A stretch of 64,000 bases of DNA, from positions 47,112,296-47,176,295 of the forward strand of contig CM034548.1 of the NCBI GenBank assembly GCA_020055645.1. Reading direction: 5' to 3'. The stretch is from Tomocerus qinae. Lineage: Eukaryota; Arthropoda; Collembola; Entomobryomorpha; Tomoceridae. Positions 11,901 through 24,924 of this stretch are shown piece after piece (the first letter of the stretch is position 1; each line of letters starts with the position of its first letter). The notes under the pieces were generated by a model. That model ran no database searches, was not told the DNA's origin, and worked only from the letters and a program-made list of their open reading frames with translations. The position numbers and the translations under genes are program-made.

Positions 11901-14900
11901 GCACTTAGTCTTCATCAAAGTTCCAAATATACATTAAAATCTTGTCTAACATACAAAGAAATCCAAGGCTGACTCAACTTCAAAATATTCAAATTCGGAC
12001 CGAAATAACTACACATTTTGCTAAAAGCCTGCAAACGGCAGAAAAAGTATTTTGCACAATTGAAATTACGAAACGCATCCACAATGGCGAGAAAGGAAAA
12101 ATCCTGCATCAAGCCGGCAGTTATCATTACCGCCTGCATTCATACAGTAAGCATTATATTTTAATTATTTACAATTGTATTTCGACAATATCAACAAAGC
12201 CAACTAATCTTTATCGGTAAGCTCAATGTTGTTGGCAATTTCGTTCTCGAGTATCCTGCTGTCCGTATTTAGTAGATGTAGTGCCCTGCATATACATACA
12301 TGTTGAATTGCAGCTATTTTTCATTAATGAGATCCCACAGGTGGATTTCTGCGAATGTCAGACAGAACTCTCAGGTATTGTTTTACAGTCTCACCCTGCC
12401 TGGTTATAGGTTTAAAATTTCATTTTGACTGTTTCAGTATATTATTTTTTCCCCTAGTAACCATGTTACCATTTCCCAGACTGCTCTTACATTGTACCCT
12501 CATTACTGATTTTTGAGACCATAATTTTTGGAAAGCAACGCACTTGCATTAAAAGGCAACAATTACACAAGCCATAATGTTTATTCCTAAAAGACTTTAC
12601 CTCTAAAGAAATCCAAATGCTACCTAATACTAGTATAGGTGTGTCATACAGTATCAGCAAAATAAGATGGTTAATACACGTTACTAATGCTAAAGATATT
12701 GAAAATATAAAACTGATTTTATAATATGAACGTAATAATCGAAGAGTTAATCATGGATTTTGTTTAATGAAAACTTTAAATATGTAGTTAAGTAAATAAG
12801 CTTAAGATGGTCGTTATAATACAGAGATTACTCGTATAGGAGACAGTATCATTAGGGAACAAAAATGGTACAAATGTAAAATGGAGAGTCACATATATGG
12901 AATAAGGTTAATATATTTTTTATCTTTAAGTTCTACGCACTTCTATTGTTTGGAGGAAGTACGTGGTTGATGGTCAATTTAATCTTTGACTTCTCAGTGC
13001 TTGGAATTGGTTCAACGGTAAGCAGTTACTTTAAATGTACTTCAATGTGTAAATTTTTGTTAATAAACTAAATAAAGTCTATCTCTAGTGTAGCAGTACC
13101 GTATTCAGAAGTCGATTTCGGAGGGAGTGAAACAGCCACATGCATTATCTAGGCATATCGCGAGAAAAATGTGGGTGCTTTTTGGCGAAAATGGGTTAAA
13201 ATGGACTAAAAATCAGTTAAAATCGCGCGAATTGCGCCAAAATTTTAAGTTTTTTTAAATTTCGGTGGGGGAGGCGCTTGCCTTTTGTGCCACCTCAATA
13301 ATCTAATAATTCCGAAAATTATCTGTAGTTTGATGCCTGAACGTGATAATATAATTGAGGACTTGACAAAATACATCGCCATTGCATTCCACCACTACAT
13401 TTACATTGTTAGGGTAGGTGTGATCTATTTTTAGGTTGGGTCATAGGTTTGTTTGCTACCCTCACCACAGCTGGCAGTGGAATGGCGGTGTATTTGTCGA
13501 TTCCCATTTCCCATTTTACCACCCTTTTATATACGACTAACGCGATATAAGTAGGCATGTTAGAAGATTTTCCGTCAACATAATACAATAGTAGGTCCCA
13601 AGCACGTATATAGTAGGGGCGGGGGGGGCGCAGCGCCCCCTCTAAATCTGAGAAAAAGAGAATTTTTTTCTCAAAAATGGCCTTAAATTGCAAAATTTTT
13701 TCGCGCTTCGCGCGAATATGTCTTCTTTTTGCTATAATTTTTGCTTCCGCCCCCCCTTGAACAAACTAGATACGTGCCTGGTAGGTCCTTTAGTTCATAC
13801 GTAGTTTCAAATCCACTTGTACTTGATGCTCATAATATGCACAATGCACAAATTAGTCAGTGTAGTGTACATAGTGCATACAGGGGATATTATTGTCATT
13901 GTCATGAATGTTTTTAACATATCAAGTGACATCACACACAGTTCGTTATCCCAATCTCCAACGGCTCCGAGTGCAGTTGAAATCAAAATTTCGTTTTATT
14001 TTCCAAAATTCTAGAGTATTTTTGTTACACAATGGATTTACTGCTAATTGCATACATCAGAGTCTCTTTTTTTGGTTACTCACATATGCCCACAATAATT
14101 TATTAGGTGGAATATGGATTCCATATTAGGCCTTCTCATAGCAGACTTCAATGTCTAATGTATACTCAGCCTACTTGAATGAGAGTAGGTGATGCAGCTA
14201 TAATATACGCAACGTTTTGAGACTCTGATTTGGAGAGTTATATTGTTTGAGCACAATCACTGTCATGAAATAGTTTTATCTAGCTAATACTAATAGTCCT
14301 ATGCTATTTTACATCCTGTGAGAAATTAAAATTATTCTTATTACATTTGTTACTAGTGCCAATCTTTGGCTGACCCATGGATTGTGCCAATTTGGGTCTA
14401 CTCCATAATCCTGTGCAGCGAAGGACTTCGGATTCACTGCAGAGCCAGAAAGGTTTTAAAGATATTTTTTAAATTCCAGCTAAATAATGAATAAATTTTA
14501 TTGTCCTACAATAATGGCCGTTATTTATTTATTTATTATTACAGGGCACGTTGGACTTGTTCGTGGTAAACGAGTTTTTGGTCATACAAACGTTGCTAAT
14601 GTGCATCTTCATCATGCTGTGGTGCACCTCGGACTTATCCATCAATTTCAAAATACTGGGAATTGTCCGATTTTCTTTCGACTTCTTTTATGCCATTTTA
14701 TTGTGCATACATCTGCATGAGTTACATTGTGACAAGCACATAGATGACTCACCCGCGCTGTACGTAACTCCACAAGAACTCACCAAGTCTGAAGTGAAAC
14801 TTTTACAAATTTAAACCGACCAGTTGGTCTAAACAGTACCTAATGAAACCTGATCTACATAAAAAAACGTCTTATTAAATTAATACTACTGTAGTGTGTA

Positions 14901-17032
14901 GTCGCCCAAACTGGGTAGGTTATCTATGCTAAACTCAACCTATTTTATTTAGCATAGATAACTAGGTAGACGCCTGAAATATTGCGGAATACCTTTTAAA
15001 ATCATATTCCTTCTATGAAACCTGAAATGACCTTTACCTTATAATGACATTGACACAAATAAATCATTCTACGTACTGGAGATACTTATTATTGATACTA
15101 ACTTACTTGGCACGATCATCCAAAACGGGATAGCGATCTACACCTATGTTGCATTTAATTTCTTCAAAGACCTTTTCTTGGATCAGAGGATTAAGAATCA
15201 TGTACAGAATTCCATAGCTCAATGTATTACTGGTCGTTTCTGATCCTGCCATGAATAGATCCAAGCAGAGCATTACGAGCTGATCCTCTATCAACCAAAA
15301 ATTCTAATTAGTCACTAGTCACCCATTTTGTGCATATAATATTATGGCGACTTCGATCGAATATTGATATTCATTTAATACTCACCTGTAAACAAATGTG
15401 AAGATTTTTTATCTTCTTGTCGATCAACTTCTTGCAGAAAAATGTCTATGAAATCATGAGACGAACCAAATTTTGCATTTATGCGATGTTCATGAATTGA
15501 ATCCTGAGAAAGAAAAAAATATTTGTCGTTAATTTTGAGTCGTTTCATTTCAAATGTCGCCGTAATCAATCAATAAACTTTAACACAAAACGAAAAACAA
15601 ATCCCAAACAAAATTAAAGCTTGAATCGGCTTAACTGTGCATAATGTATGAACTCAAAAATGGGACAAGTGTACTTACTCTGAAAAAAGCTTGTAAGCTA
15701 CGATAGGCTGCTAGTTGAGCCGCCTCTCCGCTCCAGTTAGGAAATATTTTTCTTAAAACGGGGAAAATGTCAACAAGACCGCTCCCACCGAGACTGCCAC
15801 TCTTAAACAAATTATCGACTTTTTCTAAGAGCATATTTAACTTTTCGTCATTATGCGAGTACCGTTGTCCAGCAATCATTGTCCATAGCACATTTAGCAC
15901 TGACAAATTGAAAAAGTTGTGCATAAAAATCACAGCCTGTTTTCCGTCACCCATTTGGATTCTCATTCGAGAAAGCAGCTCGTCCAGCTCTTCCTCAATA
16001 ACAGACTCCATTGAGACTTGTTTACCAAAACCAACATCCCGTAAATGACGGAGGGTGAATCTTCTTTGTTCTTTCCAGGGATCTCCTTCAATGAATAACA
16101 TCCCTGTGAAATAGAAATAACCACTTCAATATTGCCTTGCCATACCAATTGTTGAAGTTGTTTTAAATATTATTTCGACGTGGTTTGTATTCTATTTTAA
16201 TGTTAGAAACTTTTCCTAATTCCATAATTTAGCAGACTAGATTTGGCATACCTAAACGCTGGTTGTCGTATCGAGTAGCAATTTGAGGATTGAAAATTCG
16301 CCCATTCCATTCCTCTTTACATAAGGTTTCCTTCATTGCTACGTAGCTGCTTATCACCACTAAAATGGAAAATATAATTTCGTTTTCATTTTTAACACGC
16401 CAACCTTTAAATTAAAATACTCATCGAAAGTTCGTGATAGTCATGAATATTTTAAGTTAGTTTAATAGCAACATACACAAGTCTTCAGATCCTATTCTGA
16501 TCATCATTACGTCGCCATACTTAGCAGCCAGTTTTTCGAAAGCCAAAAAGGGTTCCTTTTTATTGACCAGTGCTAATTGAACTAAATTTCCTATTACGGG
16601 AAAAGGAGTTGGTCCTGTTGAAATACAAATAGCGTCATACATATATATTACAGGTTTACCGCCGGTCAATGGGAATAAGCTGCAAAGCAGGTATCAAATG
16701 AAATAATCTTTCGGGATTAACTATTTTTGATCGTAATCAGAAGTTGAAAGAGGTTAACATATGAATGTAAATACAATCAGAGACATTTCTAAAAACAATT
16801 AAGACAAAACAATTCATGTTGCATTCGACTCAAAAAAGTTCTTGATTTATTTTCATATTTTTCAGCAACAGAGTTACTACCTGAAGATTTCACACGTCAT
16901 ATCAATCACCATGTACTACATAAATATGCATTAGATAGATAACCTACCTGGAGGAAGATCTTTGGCTCTTTGTACATGGTAGAGGCAAAGGATCACAAGG
17001 AACACGAAAAGTAGAAACAGTTCGACGAGCAT
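8936..17032 (-). CDS. microsomal cytochrome P450, CYP2-clan type, eight exons
   Basis: Exons in transcript order: 17032-16948, 16614-16477, 16359-16252, 16103-15679, 15503-15386, 15287-15107, 10555-10438, 9265-8936. The phases agree throughout and give 500 aa, the normal P450 length. The N-terminus ([20 protein letters not shown]) is a hydrophobic ER anchor followed by a [12 protein letters not shown] hinge. The C-helix has GDPWKEQRR, the I-helix AGSETT (305-310), the K-helix ExxR (362-365), then FKPERF (415-420) and the haem loop [10 protein letters not shown] with the ligand Cys443. It is therefore intact and should be a membrane monooxygenase using NADPH-P450 reductase. GFGKQ and [10 protein letters not shown] favour the CYP2 clan. 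The substrate cannot be read from the sequence. Intron 6 is 4.5 kb and contains another gene on the other strand. Confidence 0.93.
9647..9860. mobile_element. 214-bp inverted-repeat MITE-like element in P450 intron 7
   Basis: The left arm has TTAATTGAAAAAAAGATAC followed by AAAAAATGTTGTACAT. The right arm is its near reverse complement and ends TTTTTTCAATTAA. Inner parts also pair (GGCGATATT against AATATCGCC). It has no coding capacity. No clear target duplication was resolved. Confidence 0.6.
10137..10330. repeat. dispersed GC-capped repeat, family A, copy 1
   Basis: Begins near TTTCGGAGGGGG, continues with AAATGAGTCAAAAA-like sequence, then TTCTTGGATTTCGGGGGG, and ends near CTCAATACATCC. 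The same order of motifs recurs at 13094-13305 and 42248-42460. It is non-coding and lies in P450 intron 7. Confidence 0.6.
12084..14814 (+). CDS. putative small multi-pass membrane protein nested in P450 intron 6
   Basis: Exons 12084-12146, 12931-13017 and 14545-14814 are joined by GTAAGC/AG sites, all in phase 0, giving 139 aa and a stop at 14812-14814. The first exon starts ATGGCGAGAAAG and encodes a basic MARKEK start. About four hydrophobic segments follow, around residues 10-30, 32-50, 54-76 and 84-105. The rest is a hydrophilic C-terminal tail ([18 protein letters not shown]). I do not recognise the family. It runs opposite to the P450 and lies wholly inside that gene's 4.5-kb intron. 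An extra exon between 13018 and 14544 cannot be excluded. Support is the open frame across three exons with good splice sites and a coherent membrane profile. There is no homology evidence. Confidence 0.55.
13094..13305. repeat. dispersed GC-capped repeat, family A, copy 2
   Basis: Contains CAGTACCGTATTCAGAAGTC and GATTTCGGAGGG, then GGTTAAAATGGACTAAAAAT, TTTCGGTGGGGGAGGCG and GCCACCTCAATAA. It closely parallels the copy at 42248-42460. It sits between the second and third exons of the nested gene. Confidence 0.65.
13604..13785. repeat. dispersed GC-rich repeat, family B, copy 1
   Basis: Starts near ACGTATATAGTAGGGGCGGG and contains GGCGCAGCGCCCC and the palindrome-like TTTTTCGCGCTTCGCGCGAA. 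It ends near CCGCCCCCCCTTGAAC. The TCGCGCTTCGCGCGAA core and its neighbours recur at about 41640-41870. Confidence 0.6.
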
Positions 17033-18861
17033 TTTATGTAGTTCAATTTAGCAATGGCTTTAATTAACAGGGACTTTGGAAATGTCTTTGTCAACCCATT
17101 CTCTCAAACTAATTCAAGCTTGTAGAAATTCTGAAATAAAACATCACAAGCATTAAATTAATCCTTTTGTAAACCGCATATTGAGCACAGGAATATAGTG
17201 AAACATAGAAATGAATTGTGGCTGTAGCAGCATCGACGTAACTACCAAAATTGTTCAATTCAAAGTTAAATTTTGTTTTATGGCATTGTAAGGCTACATT
17301 TCAATCCAATGTTTTACATGCGGTCCTGATTATAGCATAGATGTAGTTTCAGCTCAGGAACCCTATCATGATCATGACTAACAATCTAATCCCTAATCTA
17401 ACCTTTTTGGTCTTCCAAATCCAATTACGACTTCATTCACATTATATACAAAAACAATATCCGGAAAACCCTACACGACACGGATTTAATATGACGCAGT
17501 ACTTAGGTAGATTTACATAATATAATATCTTCATAGACATACTAATGAGATTTCCATGTGATGTATAGAATTGGTTATTTATTGACATCATTTCGGAATA
17601 AGTAGCTGGTAAAGCTTTAATCATACCAGATTCTTTAGGCATTGAATCCTGCCCCTTGACCTTTTCCTTTGCAGATGAAAATATTTTAACAAAGTACTCC
17701 GTAATTAAATGCAGAAAATCAAATATTAATATTATGGGGTAGCCACAAAACAAAATATAATTTTAATAGCACACACCCAACCTCGTCTGATATATCCTTT
17801 CAGTGGTCCAGTTTGTCTTTGCTGTCTGTCTATATGCTTTCTTGTTTTCTGGTCATAGTGACAATGGCATTGTCTTACAAGTCTCTCCAGTTCATGTTTT
17901 TATGTTAAATTAGGGCCATTAAAATGTCAAAAACAACGATTTGGCAAAGAATTTTTTGCAAATATAAACAACAGTAAAACTTTAGAAAGTGTCAACAATA
18001 TCTGTAATAGCAGGGAATAAAAAATGATTCCCAAAGAATTCTTTCAATAGAAATATTGTGTGAATGTGCCCTACAAAACTTGTGAATCGACTAGTATTAT
18101 GTTAATCAATATTTCTTTCCAATAATTCCAATACGCAAAATCAATCATTACAGTTTGCAATGTATGTTTTCTCATTACTGCTTAGGTATTACTTTAAAAA
18201 CCTCCCTCATGCGACAAATCAGTTCGCCTTAATATTCCCTCACATTGATGCAACTCTGGCCGTTTGGCCTAAGTTGACTCTGCTGAAGCAAGTTCGATTG
18301 ATAAGAGAATTGCTTACATAGATAATAAATATTAGCACAAACATGAACGAGTTCATTGTAATCGTACAATATTTATTTGGTGGAGATAAAGACGTGAGCC
18401 AGCCAGCCGAAAAGCCCCATTCTGGCAATTATACATGGTTCCATTGTATAAAAGATGTGACAGGATTGGAATTAATTCAGAGATTTCTGTCAGGAATCAT
18501 GGAAATACTTTTCAGCCTGTATGTCTTATTTTATTATGAATACATGTGACGATATGATATTATATGTAAAGATGTAAGATTGTGTTTATAGCATAGAATG
18601 TATAATTAGTGCTCATTACAATCCAGGTGCACGAACTGCTTGATGGTAACGAAATAAGCCTACCTGTTGGTAGGAAAAGTCGTTGTATAACTATCAGTTG
18701 AGTTGGTTTAGTTTCTCACTTAGTGCTCAACTCCCTTCCAAAAGCTACTAGGCAAAATGAACTCATTGTTATTCAGAATATTTTGGTGACCTTATTCATT
18801 TTTTTCATTTATTTAAACTAGAGCTCCCTGAGTGCATTGGCAGTTTAATGTTAATACAAAA
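17033..18861. other. upstream of the P450, no firm gene
   Basis: AT-rich region holding the P450 promoter. A minus-strand open frame at about 17740-17540 ends at a GTAAAT donor-like site and has protein-like composition (KALPATYSEMMSINNQF). I found no matching partner exon, so I do not call it a gene. A 68-codon plus-strand frame near 18343 is overlapped by another open frame and is not supported. Confidence 0.4.
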
Positions 18862-20075
18862 AGTACAGGGTCATCACTTATATAATTCCCCCCACCACAG
18901 CCCAACACAGACTAGTTATCAAAATGATCTATATACCATCTTGTAGAGAATCTTTTTGCGAATCTAACCGACTACAACACCATGTAAATTGGTTAGAAAA
19001 AGGTAGGTAAAAACTTTGTTGAAAATAAAAAGTTGAAAATTTTCAGAAATTTTGCCCGCTTTCTAACTTTCAAAATTTCCCCAGGTCCCCCAGAATTTTA
19101 TTTTGGAATATTGATACCAGAATTATTATAAGAATCGCATTTGTGATTTTTCCACCAATTTTCCTTTTCAAAATGGTAGGTGGTCGATTTTTCAACTTTT
19201 CGAGAGTTTGTCAAAATTAGAGTAATCCAGAAAAAAGTTGAAAAATCGACCACCTCCGATTTTGATGAAAATTGGTGGAGAAACCACAAATGCGATTCTT
19301 ATAATAATTCTGGAATCAATATTCCAAAATAAAATTCTGGGAGACCTGGGGAAATTTTAAAATTTGGAAAGCGGGCAGAATTTCTGAAAATTTTCAACTT
19401 TTTATTTTCAACAAATTTTTTACCTACCTTATTTCAACCGATGCCATCTTGTAGAGAATCTTTTTGCAAATCTAATCAATTCTAACACCATGCAAATTGG
19501 TTAGGAAAAACTGGGTAAAACAATTTTTGAAAATAAAAGTTGAAAATTTTCAGTAATTTTGCCTGCTTTCCAACTTTCCGAATTTCCCCAGGTTCCCCAG
19601 AATTTTATTTTGGAATATTGATTTCAGAATCATTATAAGAATCGCATTTGTGATTTTTCCACCCATTTTCATCAAAATCGGAGGTGGTCGAATTTTTAAA
19701 TTTTTTTCTGGACTACTCTAATTTTGACTAATTCTCGAAAAAGTTGAAAAATCCACCACCTCCGATTTTGATGAAAATGGGTGGAAAAATCACATATGCG
19801 ATTCTTATAATGATTCTGGAATCAGAATTCCAAAATAAAATTCTGGGGGACCTGGAGAAATTCGGAAAGTTGGAAAGCGGGCAGAATTTCTGAAAATTTT
19901 CAACTTTTTATTTTCAAAAATTGTTTCACCCGGTTTTTCCTAATCGATTGGCATGGTATTAGAATTGGTTAGATTCGCAAAAAGATTCTCTACAAGATGG
20001 TATATAGACCATTTTGATAACTAGTCTGTGTTGGGCTGTGGTTGGGGGGAATTATATAAGTGATGACCCTGTACT
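18862..20075. mobile_element. 1.2-kb foldback element made of four alternating inverted units
   Basis: The ends are AGTACAGGGTCATCACTTAT and its reverse complement (ATAAGTGATGACCCTGTACT). A unit of roughly 270-300 bp, marked by AGAGAATCTTTTTGC, AGTTGAAAATTTTCAG and AGAATTTTATTTTGGAATAT, appears four times in alternating orientation, with centres near 19200, 19440 and 19710. The whole region could fold into nested hairpins. It has no transposase. The flanking duplication is unclear because the ends themselves contain the palindrome GTAC. Confidence 0.8.
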
Positions 20076-21345
20076 TATGGCTGATAAATTATGTCATTTA
20101 TGTATATCAATGACATATCAACTTGTAAATGCCTGTTTGAAATTTAGAAAACGTTCATCGAGTTTAGAAGTTTTATATATTTAAAACCACATTACCATCC
20201 AAATGAATTGCTAATGGGTTGCTTCTAGCAATTCATTGTATAACTTTACAATTGTGTGTTTAATTTAATTAATGTACAGTCTTGAAACATGCCAGAAACC
20301 AAGGAATTCGGTTTGTAAGGGATGCGATGTTCACAGGACTTAGTTTATATAGATAAAAGGGAGTAAAACTGACTGATGTCTTAAAATGCTTTTGAGAAAA
20401 TCGATATGTATAAATATCACGAGTTCCTACTGCAAGATAGTCACTTAGTCACCGAGTGGTTTTCCTGGTAATTTAATTTTCTATTCAGGAAATGCTAATA
20501 TATCGAAAATATGACCTTGGTTTGACTTCAGTTTTTGAGGAGTGTGCTTACAGCGGAGAGATCGATAAACTTTTCCAATTAAATAAAATTTCAAGGCTGA
20601 GTAAATTACGCATGCCATGAAAAACGAAGCCAAATATCAAATCAAGCATGGCTTGCAGAGAAATAAATATTATAATAATGACACTATTTGTACTGTCTTC
20701 CTCCGATACAAGCTTGTTTGCCAAGGTTCGCTGAGCTACAACGGGTCGTCACTTGCGCAAACTTAACTTATCGTAGTTATTATAGATATACCTGAGGAAT
20801 AAAAAGTAAAGCCGTTCCGATGATGCATTTAAAAGTTTCCAATTCATGTCTAGGTACACAACTAGACTAGGCTGTTCAGTTATCTATTATTTAGATGATT
20901 GCCAACTGAATAATACAAGTGTGTCAATGTCAAATACTCGTCATCTATGCGTCTAACGGCAGTTCCAGGTATACAGGTCGGCGTTAGTCGACTACACAGT
21001 ACGCCAGGAAAATAATGCCCGCATACGCAAGTAGGCCAGACGTGAAAATTCTCGATATGTAGCACCATATTTTCTCAAAATGATGAACGATTACATACTC
21101 TTCGTTTAAGAATATTAAAGACATGTCTATTTAGGAGCTCATTCTTCTCTCAGGAATTCTGTTAACTATCCAAGCAATTAATCATTTCTTGAAAATCCTA
21201 GCAGATTTCAAGAATTGCATCTTTTAAGACACTTCACCAGAATCGAATCATTTTAAGTTTTATTTCGCTCGTTTCTGGTATTCATTGCCATTACAGTGTA
21301 GATTATAGATGAGGCCTTTCCATTCCATTAGACAAGATGAAATAT

Positions 21346-21667
21346 TAGCACCCTTCAGTATCAGGGCAACAGCTATTTTAGCTTATTGGATATAACAGAT
21401 TATTTAGCTAGGTCGTTGAAGGGTCGTTTGTATTTTAGCTGTATCCAACAAGTATTAATTGGTTACCATGGTTTCTCACATTTATCAAGAAGGTAAATAA
21501 AAACTTTATCCTTTTTATCCACGTTGGAGTGGATAAAGTTTCGACGATAGATTAGCCTTTCGCGCCACAAAAATCTATCCGTTTCGCATGCGCAATAAGG
21601 AGATAAGAATTTTATTAGCGTTTTTAGCTTTTTAATCGATTTTAGCTACTTGCGTTGAAGGGTGCTA
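21346..21667. mobile_element. 322-bp element with TAGCACCCTTCA terminal repeats
   Basis: TAGCACCCTTCA at the left is matched by TGAAGGGTGCTA at the right. GTTGAAGGGT occurs again inside, near 21415. There is a small internal hairpin (CTTTATCC... GGATAAAG). It has no coding capacity. The target duplication is not clear. Confidence 0.4.
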
Positions 21668-23449
21668 TTATATGCTTAACCATAGTTATTATACCGGCCC
21701 GTCGTATTATTACGAAAAAAACAGAAAAAACAGGAAAACAGGAAAACGCGCAATTAGCCATATTAAATTTGTTTACCTTTTGTGGAATACACAAATAAAC
21801 TGATTATATTACATTAATTATGTTGATAAATTAAAAAAGAATAGGACAATTAAGGGATTTCCGATAAAGAAAATCTTCATTTAAAGTGCAAATTGATGTC
21901 TTTTCATTGGTGGTAACCAAGATGCTAAGATAGGAACTCATTCTTTTTTGTAACTGTATTGGGTGCGTTTACTATTTATCTTTTAGTTATGTCTCGTATC
22001 CTCACCACATTATTCTCAAGAATGAAATGACAGTTCTGTCCAAAAAGGAAAGAAATATAAATATGATTACAGCTCTACCAGAATAACATGGTGGCTATTT
22101 CAAGGACAACTCCAACACAATGTCCTTCCCCATTCTTCTTATATTCTTCTAGTTCATATCCACGATCTACAAACCCATTTCAACCTCATCAATTAGTAAA
22201 ACCCGATACAGTGCAAATCGATAAAACCAACACCGTTTGCTGCCAACCTTGTACATGAAAATTCACAAGAGCTGGGCTGCAACTTTGGTGATTTAAGGTA
22301 CCAAATTCATGAGATAGATTTATTTTCATAATAACAATGTGCCCACCCGACTAAATAATAATAAAATGACGACAATCCAAATAAAAATCTCCACAATAAT
22401 CATCTGCGTAAATCCCTTCCAATTTGATCTGATTTATAGAGAAAAAAGTCAAATGCATCCATGGAGACTTTTCAAAAACCAATTATATATTTTTGCTTAT
22501 TATTTGGAAAAAATAATATAATATGTACATATAATTAAATACGTTGTGTTCTACATTGCCTATGTAGATACAGTCCATTATTTGCACAAATTGGCTCAAA
22601 GGCGTTTCAAACTACCGAATAAAGGTTTCAATGATTGACAGCCATTTAGCCATCAATTTAATCAATCAGAATAATTCTGAGTTACGATAAACCTAACCGT
22701 TCTTGACAACCGCTTCGTCCAAGAGGAAAGAAGATACGTACTCATTTATTGTTTATAGTCAAAGAAGATTCGGACATTCGGGAACGATCTTGCGTGTCTA
22801 AATAAAAGTTTTATAACTTGTTCTCATTTTTTTATTGTGTGATTAGCAATTACCTATGCATATGTTAGGATGATGTAATGTAATACTACATATTGTGCAG
22901 TTATTCAACAAGGATTTTATTTGGATCAAACTATTGAAGGTATTTTCTTAAAATTAAATGCAAATTAAATTAATATCTATCAGAGAGTATGACCATCTGT
23001 ATGTAAAAGACAGATAAAATAGAAATGCAATTGAAATTATTCATTAAATTCAACGAAAATTCCCAACTTGTGGTAAAATAAAATAAAAGTTTCCATGTCC
23101 AGTCTCAGATTGAAACTTTTGTAGTACTGCACTTCAAGTACTATTATTATCACCAACCTCTATTAGTTTGTTAGTGTTCTATGAATAGTTTTCGAAAAAT
23201 GTCTAGCGTTTACCATGATAATAATAGTAGTAATGCCTGTAATAATTCCTACTAACTTGTTTTAGAGCAATAATGAGCATCAGTTTTGAAGGTTGTTATT
23301 TTTTAGCGTCTGCAGAGAGAGGACTTAAAGCAGAACGGGAGACTATCCAGAGAGATGTTTTTACAGTGTTGCGTGGCTGATACAGATCGTTAGTAGTTTA
23401 GGTATAACAGAAGAGTACATGGATGGATGGAGAGAGCCCAACAATGTAG

Positions 23450-23467
23450 TTAGGTTAGGTTAGGTTA
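23450..23467 (+). repeat. short TTAGG tract
   Basis: Three head-to-tail TTAGG units followed by TTA. TTAGG is the ancestral arthropod telomere repeat, so this could be an interstitial trace. At this length it may equally be chance. Confidence 0.35.
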
Positions 23468-24924
23468 CATTAGACTCTCATAATAATGTATCCACAGACA
23501 GCCACGAATTTCCGTATTCCGTAGAATCTTCTCCCACTTCCCTCCCTTCCACTCACACTCTGCCCAGCCAGCCTATCAACAAACTTCCATTTGGCAGCAG
23601 CATCGTTTTCGTCCTCATTCCCTCATCAACTGCATGGCTTTCCTCCGTCCCCACAACACTCTGCACGTACTCTTTTGCACTTTGTGTGTGCACGTACAGC
23701 TATCCTTAACAATTCCCTACCAGCACTGACTGACTAGCTGTTATAGCTAGAAGATATAGGTAAAGTGGTAGGAGTCTTCCGCCGGTCCACAGTAACTTCA
23801 TCGACAACTTCGTGCTATTCAGCAATTGGCAGGTGACACAAAAACTAAAATAAATTTGTCTCCGTTAGTCACTGATCACACTCTCCGAATCCACTTCAAC
23901 CACTCATAATTTTGAACTTTGAATTTCCAATTATTATTACATTGGCGGCCCACATGTATCTATTTTAGCTTTTTGAAACTTTTCGTTGAAGTGGCCAAAT
24001 TATAAAAGACCTAATACGGACTTTATACAGATAGATTAACATGTAATAATTGTTAACGATAGTTTGTAATTCTAACCAAACATAATTTAAAATTATTAGG
24101 AGGGTCGGCACCTATAGTTTCCCACCAACAAAAAAGACGCTGTCCGTGGAATTTATATCTGTGCGGAAGATATTCAATGACAAAATAAAACCCGATAAAC
24201 CTTGGAAGATGGGTAGAATCAATAGCAACTGAGAACTAAAATATTTGTTACAAGTTGGTAGTTTTACAGTGAGACTAACTAAACTGATTTTATTGCTCCG
24301 GTTTAGTGTTAGCGTAGTAGTGGAGTGATTATTAGATTTCCCACAAACACACACATCAGATGAGTAGTGATGAGATACCAACAACACGCAGGATATTATC
24401 ATAGTTTACGTGAGAACAAGGATGAAGGACGAGCCAGAAGTGCAAGTGTAGTCATTGCAAAATAATTGCAAATTTGAGCATTCCAGCCAGTTGAAACTAT
24501 CCAGTATTTTCTGTTGCTAATTTAAATACCAGTTTGTGGACGGAAATAGTTAGCTGTAGCAAACAATCAATTGAGGGATGAATTCGAAGAGTCATTTCGA
24601 AGGAGAGTACAGGAAAAACAGAAAATATGATTAATATTATGACTATTCTGTTTGTCGCTAACCTTCTAACATTAATTTAGATATTAGTCGTTAAAATCTG
24701 AGAGCTTGTCTTGTTGAACTGAGTTCTGAAGTTCGTCATTACTAGCTAATACCGAGAACTCATTTTTTGACTTTTTTCTTTTTGATTCATTATAATATAA
24801 TTGAAACTGTTCAACACAGTCTAATTCAGTCAAATTCAGTATTCGCCACTTTCTTTTATCAGCAAAACTCTGCTTGCATTGGGCATAATAGTATCATATT
24901 CTGAATTGCTGCTGGATATAGAGG

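Larger units (their letters stand above)
20076..24924. other. gene-poor 4.8-kb stretch
   Basis: AT-rich, with no frame long or coherent enough to call. It contains a small inverted-repeat element at 21346-21667, three TTAGG units at 23450-23467, and, just before 24925, the probable 5' UTR of the MBD/PHD gene. The CT-rich stretch around 23520-23660 could be promoter sequence but shows no defined motif. Confidence 0.45.

Noticed and set aside
17442..17753. Minus-strand open frame of about 100 codons with a donor-like GTAAAT
   Set aside because: Protein-like in part, but no Met in good context, no acceptor and no partner exon were found. Recorded only as part of the P450 upstream region.
18343..18549. 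68-codon plus-strand frame starting ATG AAC GAG
   Set aside because: The opposite strand is open over part of it, no family is recognised, and frames of this length are expected by chance here.
23450..23467. Possible interstitial telomere
   Set aside because: Only three TTAGG units; too short to claim more than a hint of arthropod origin.
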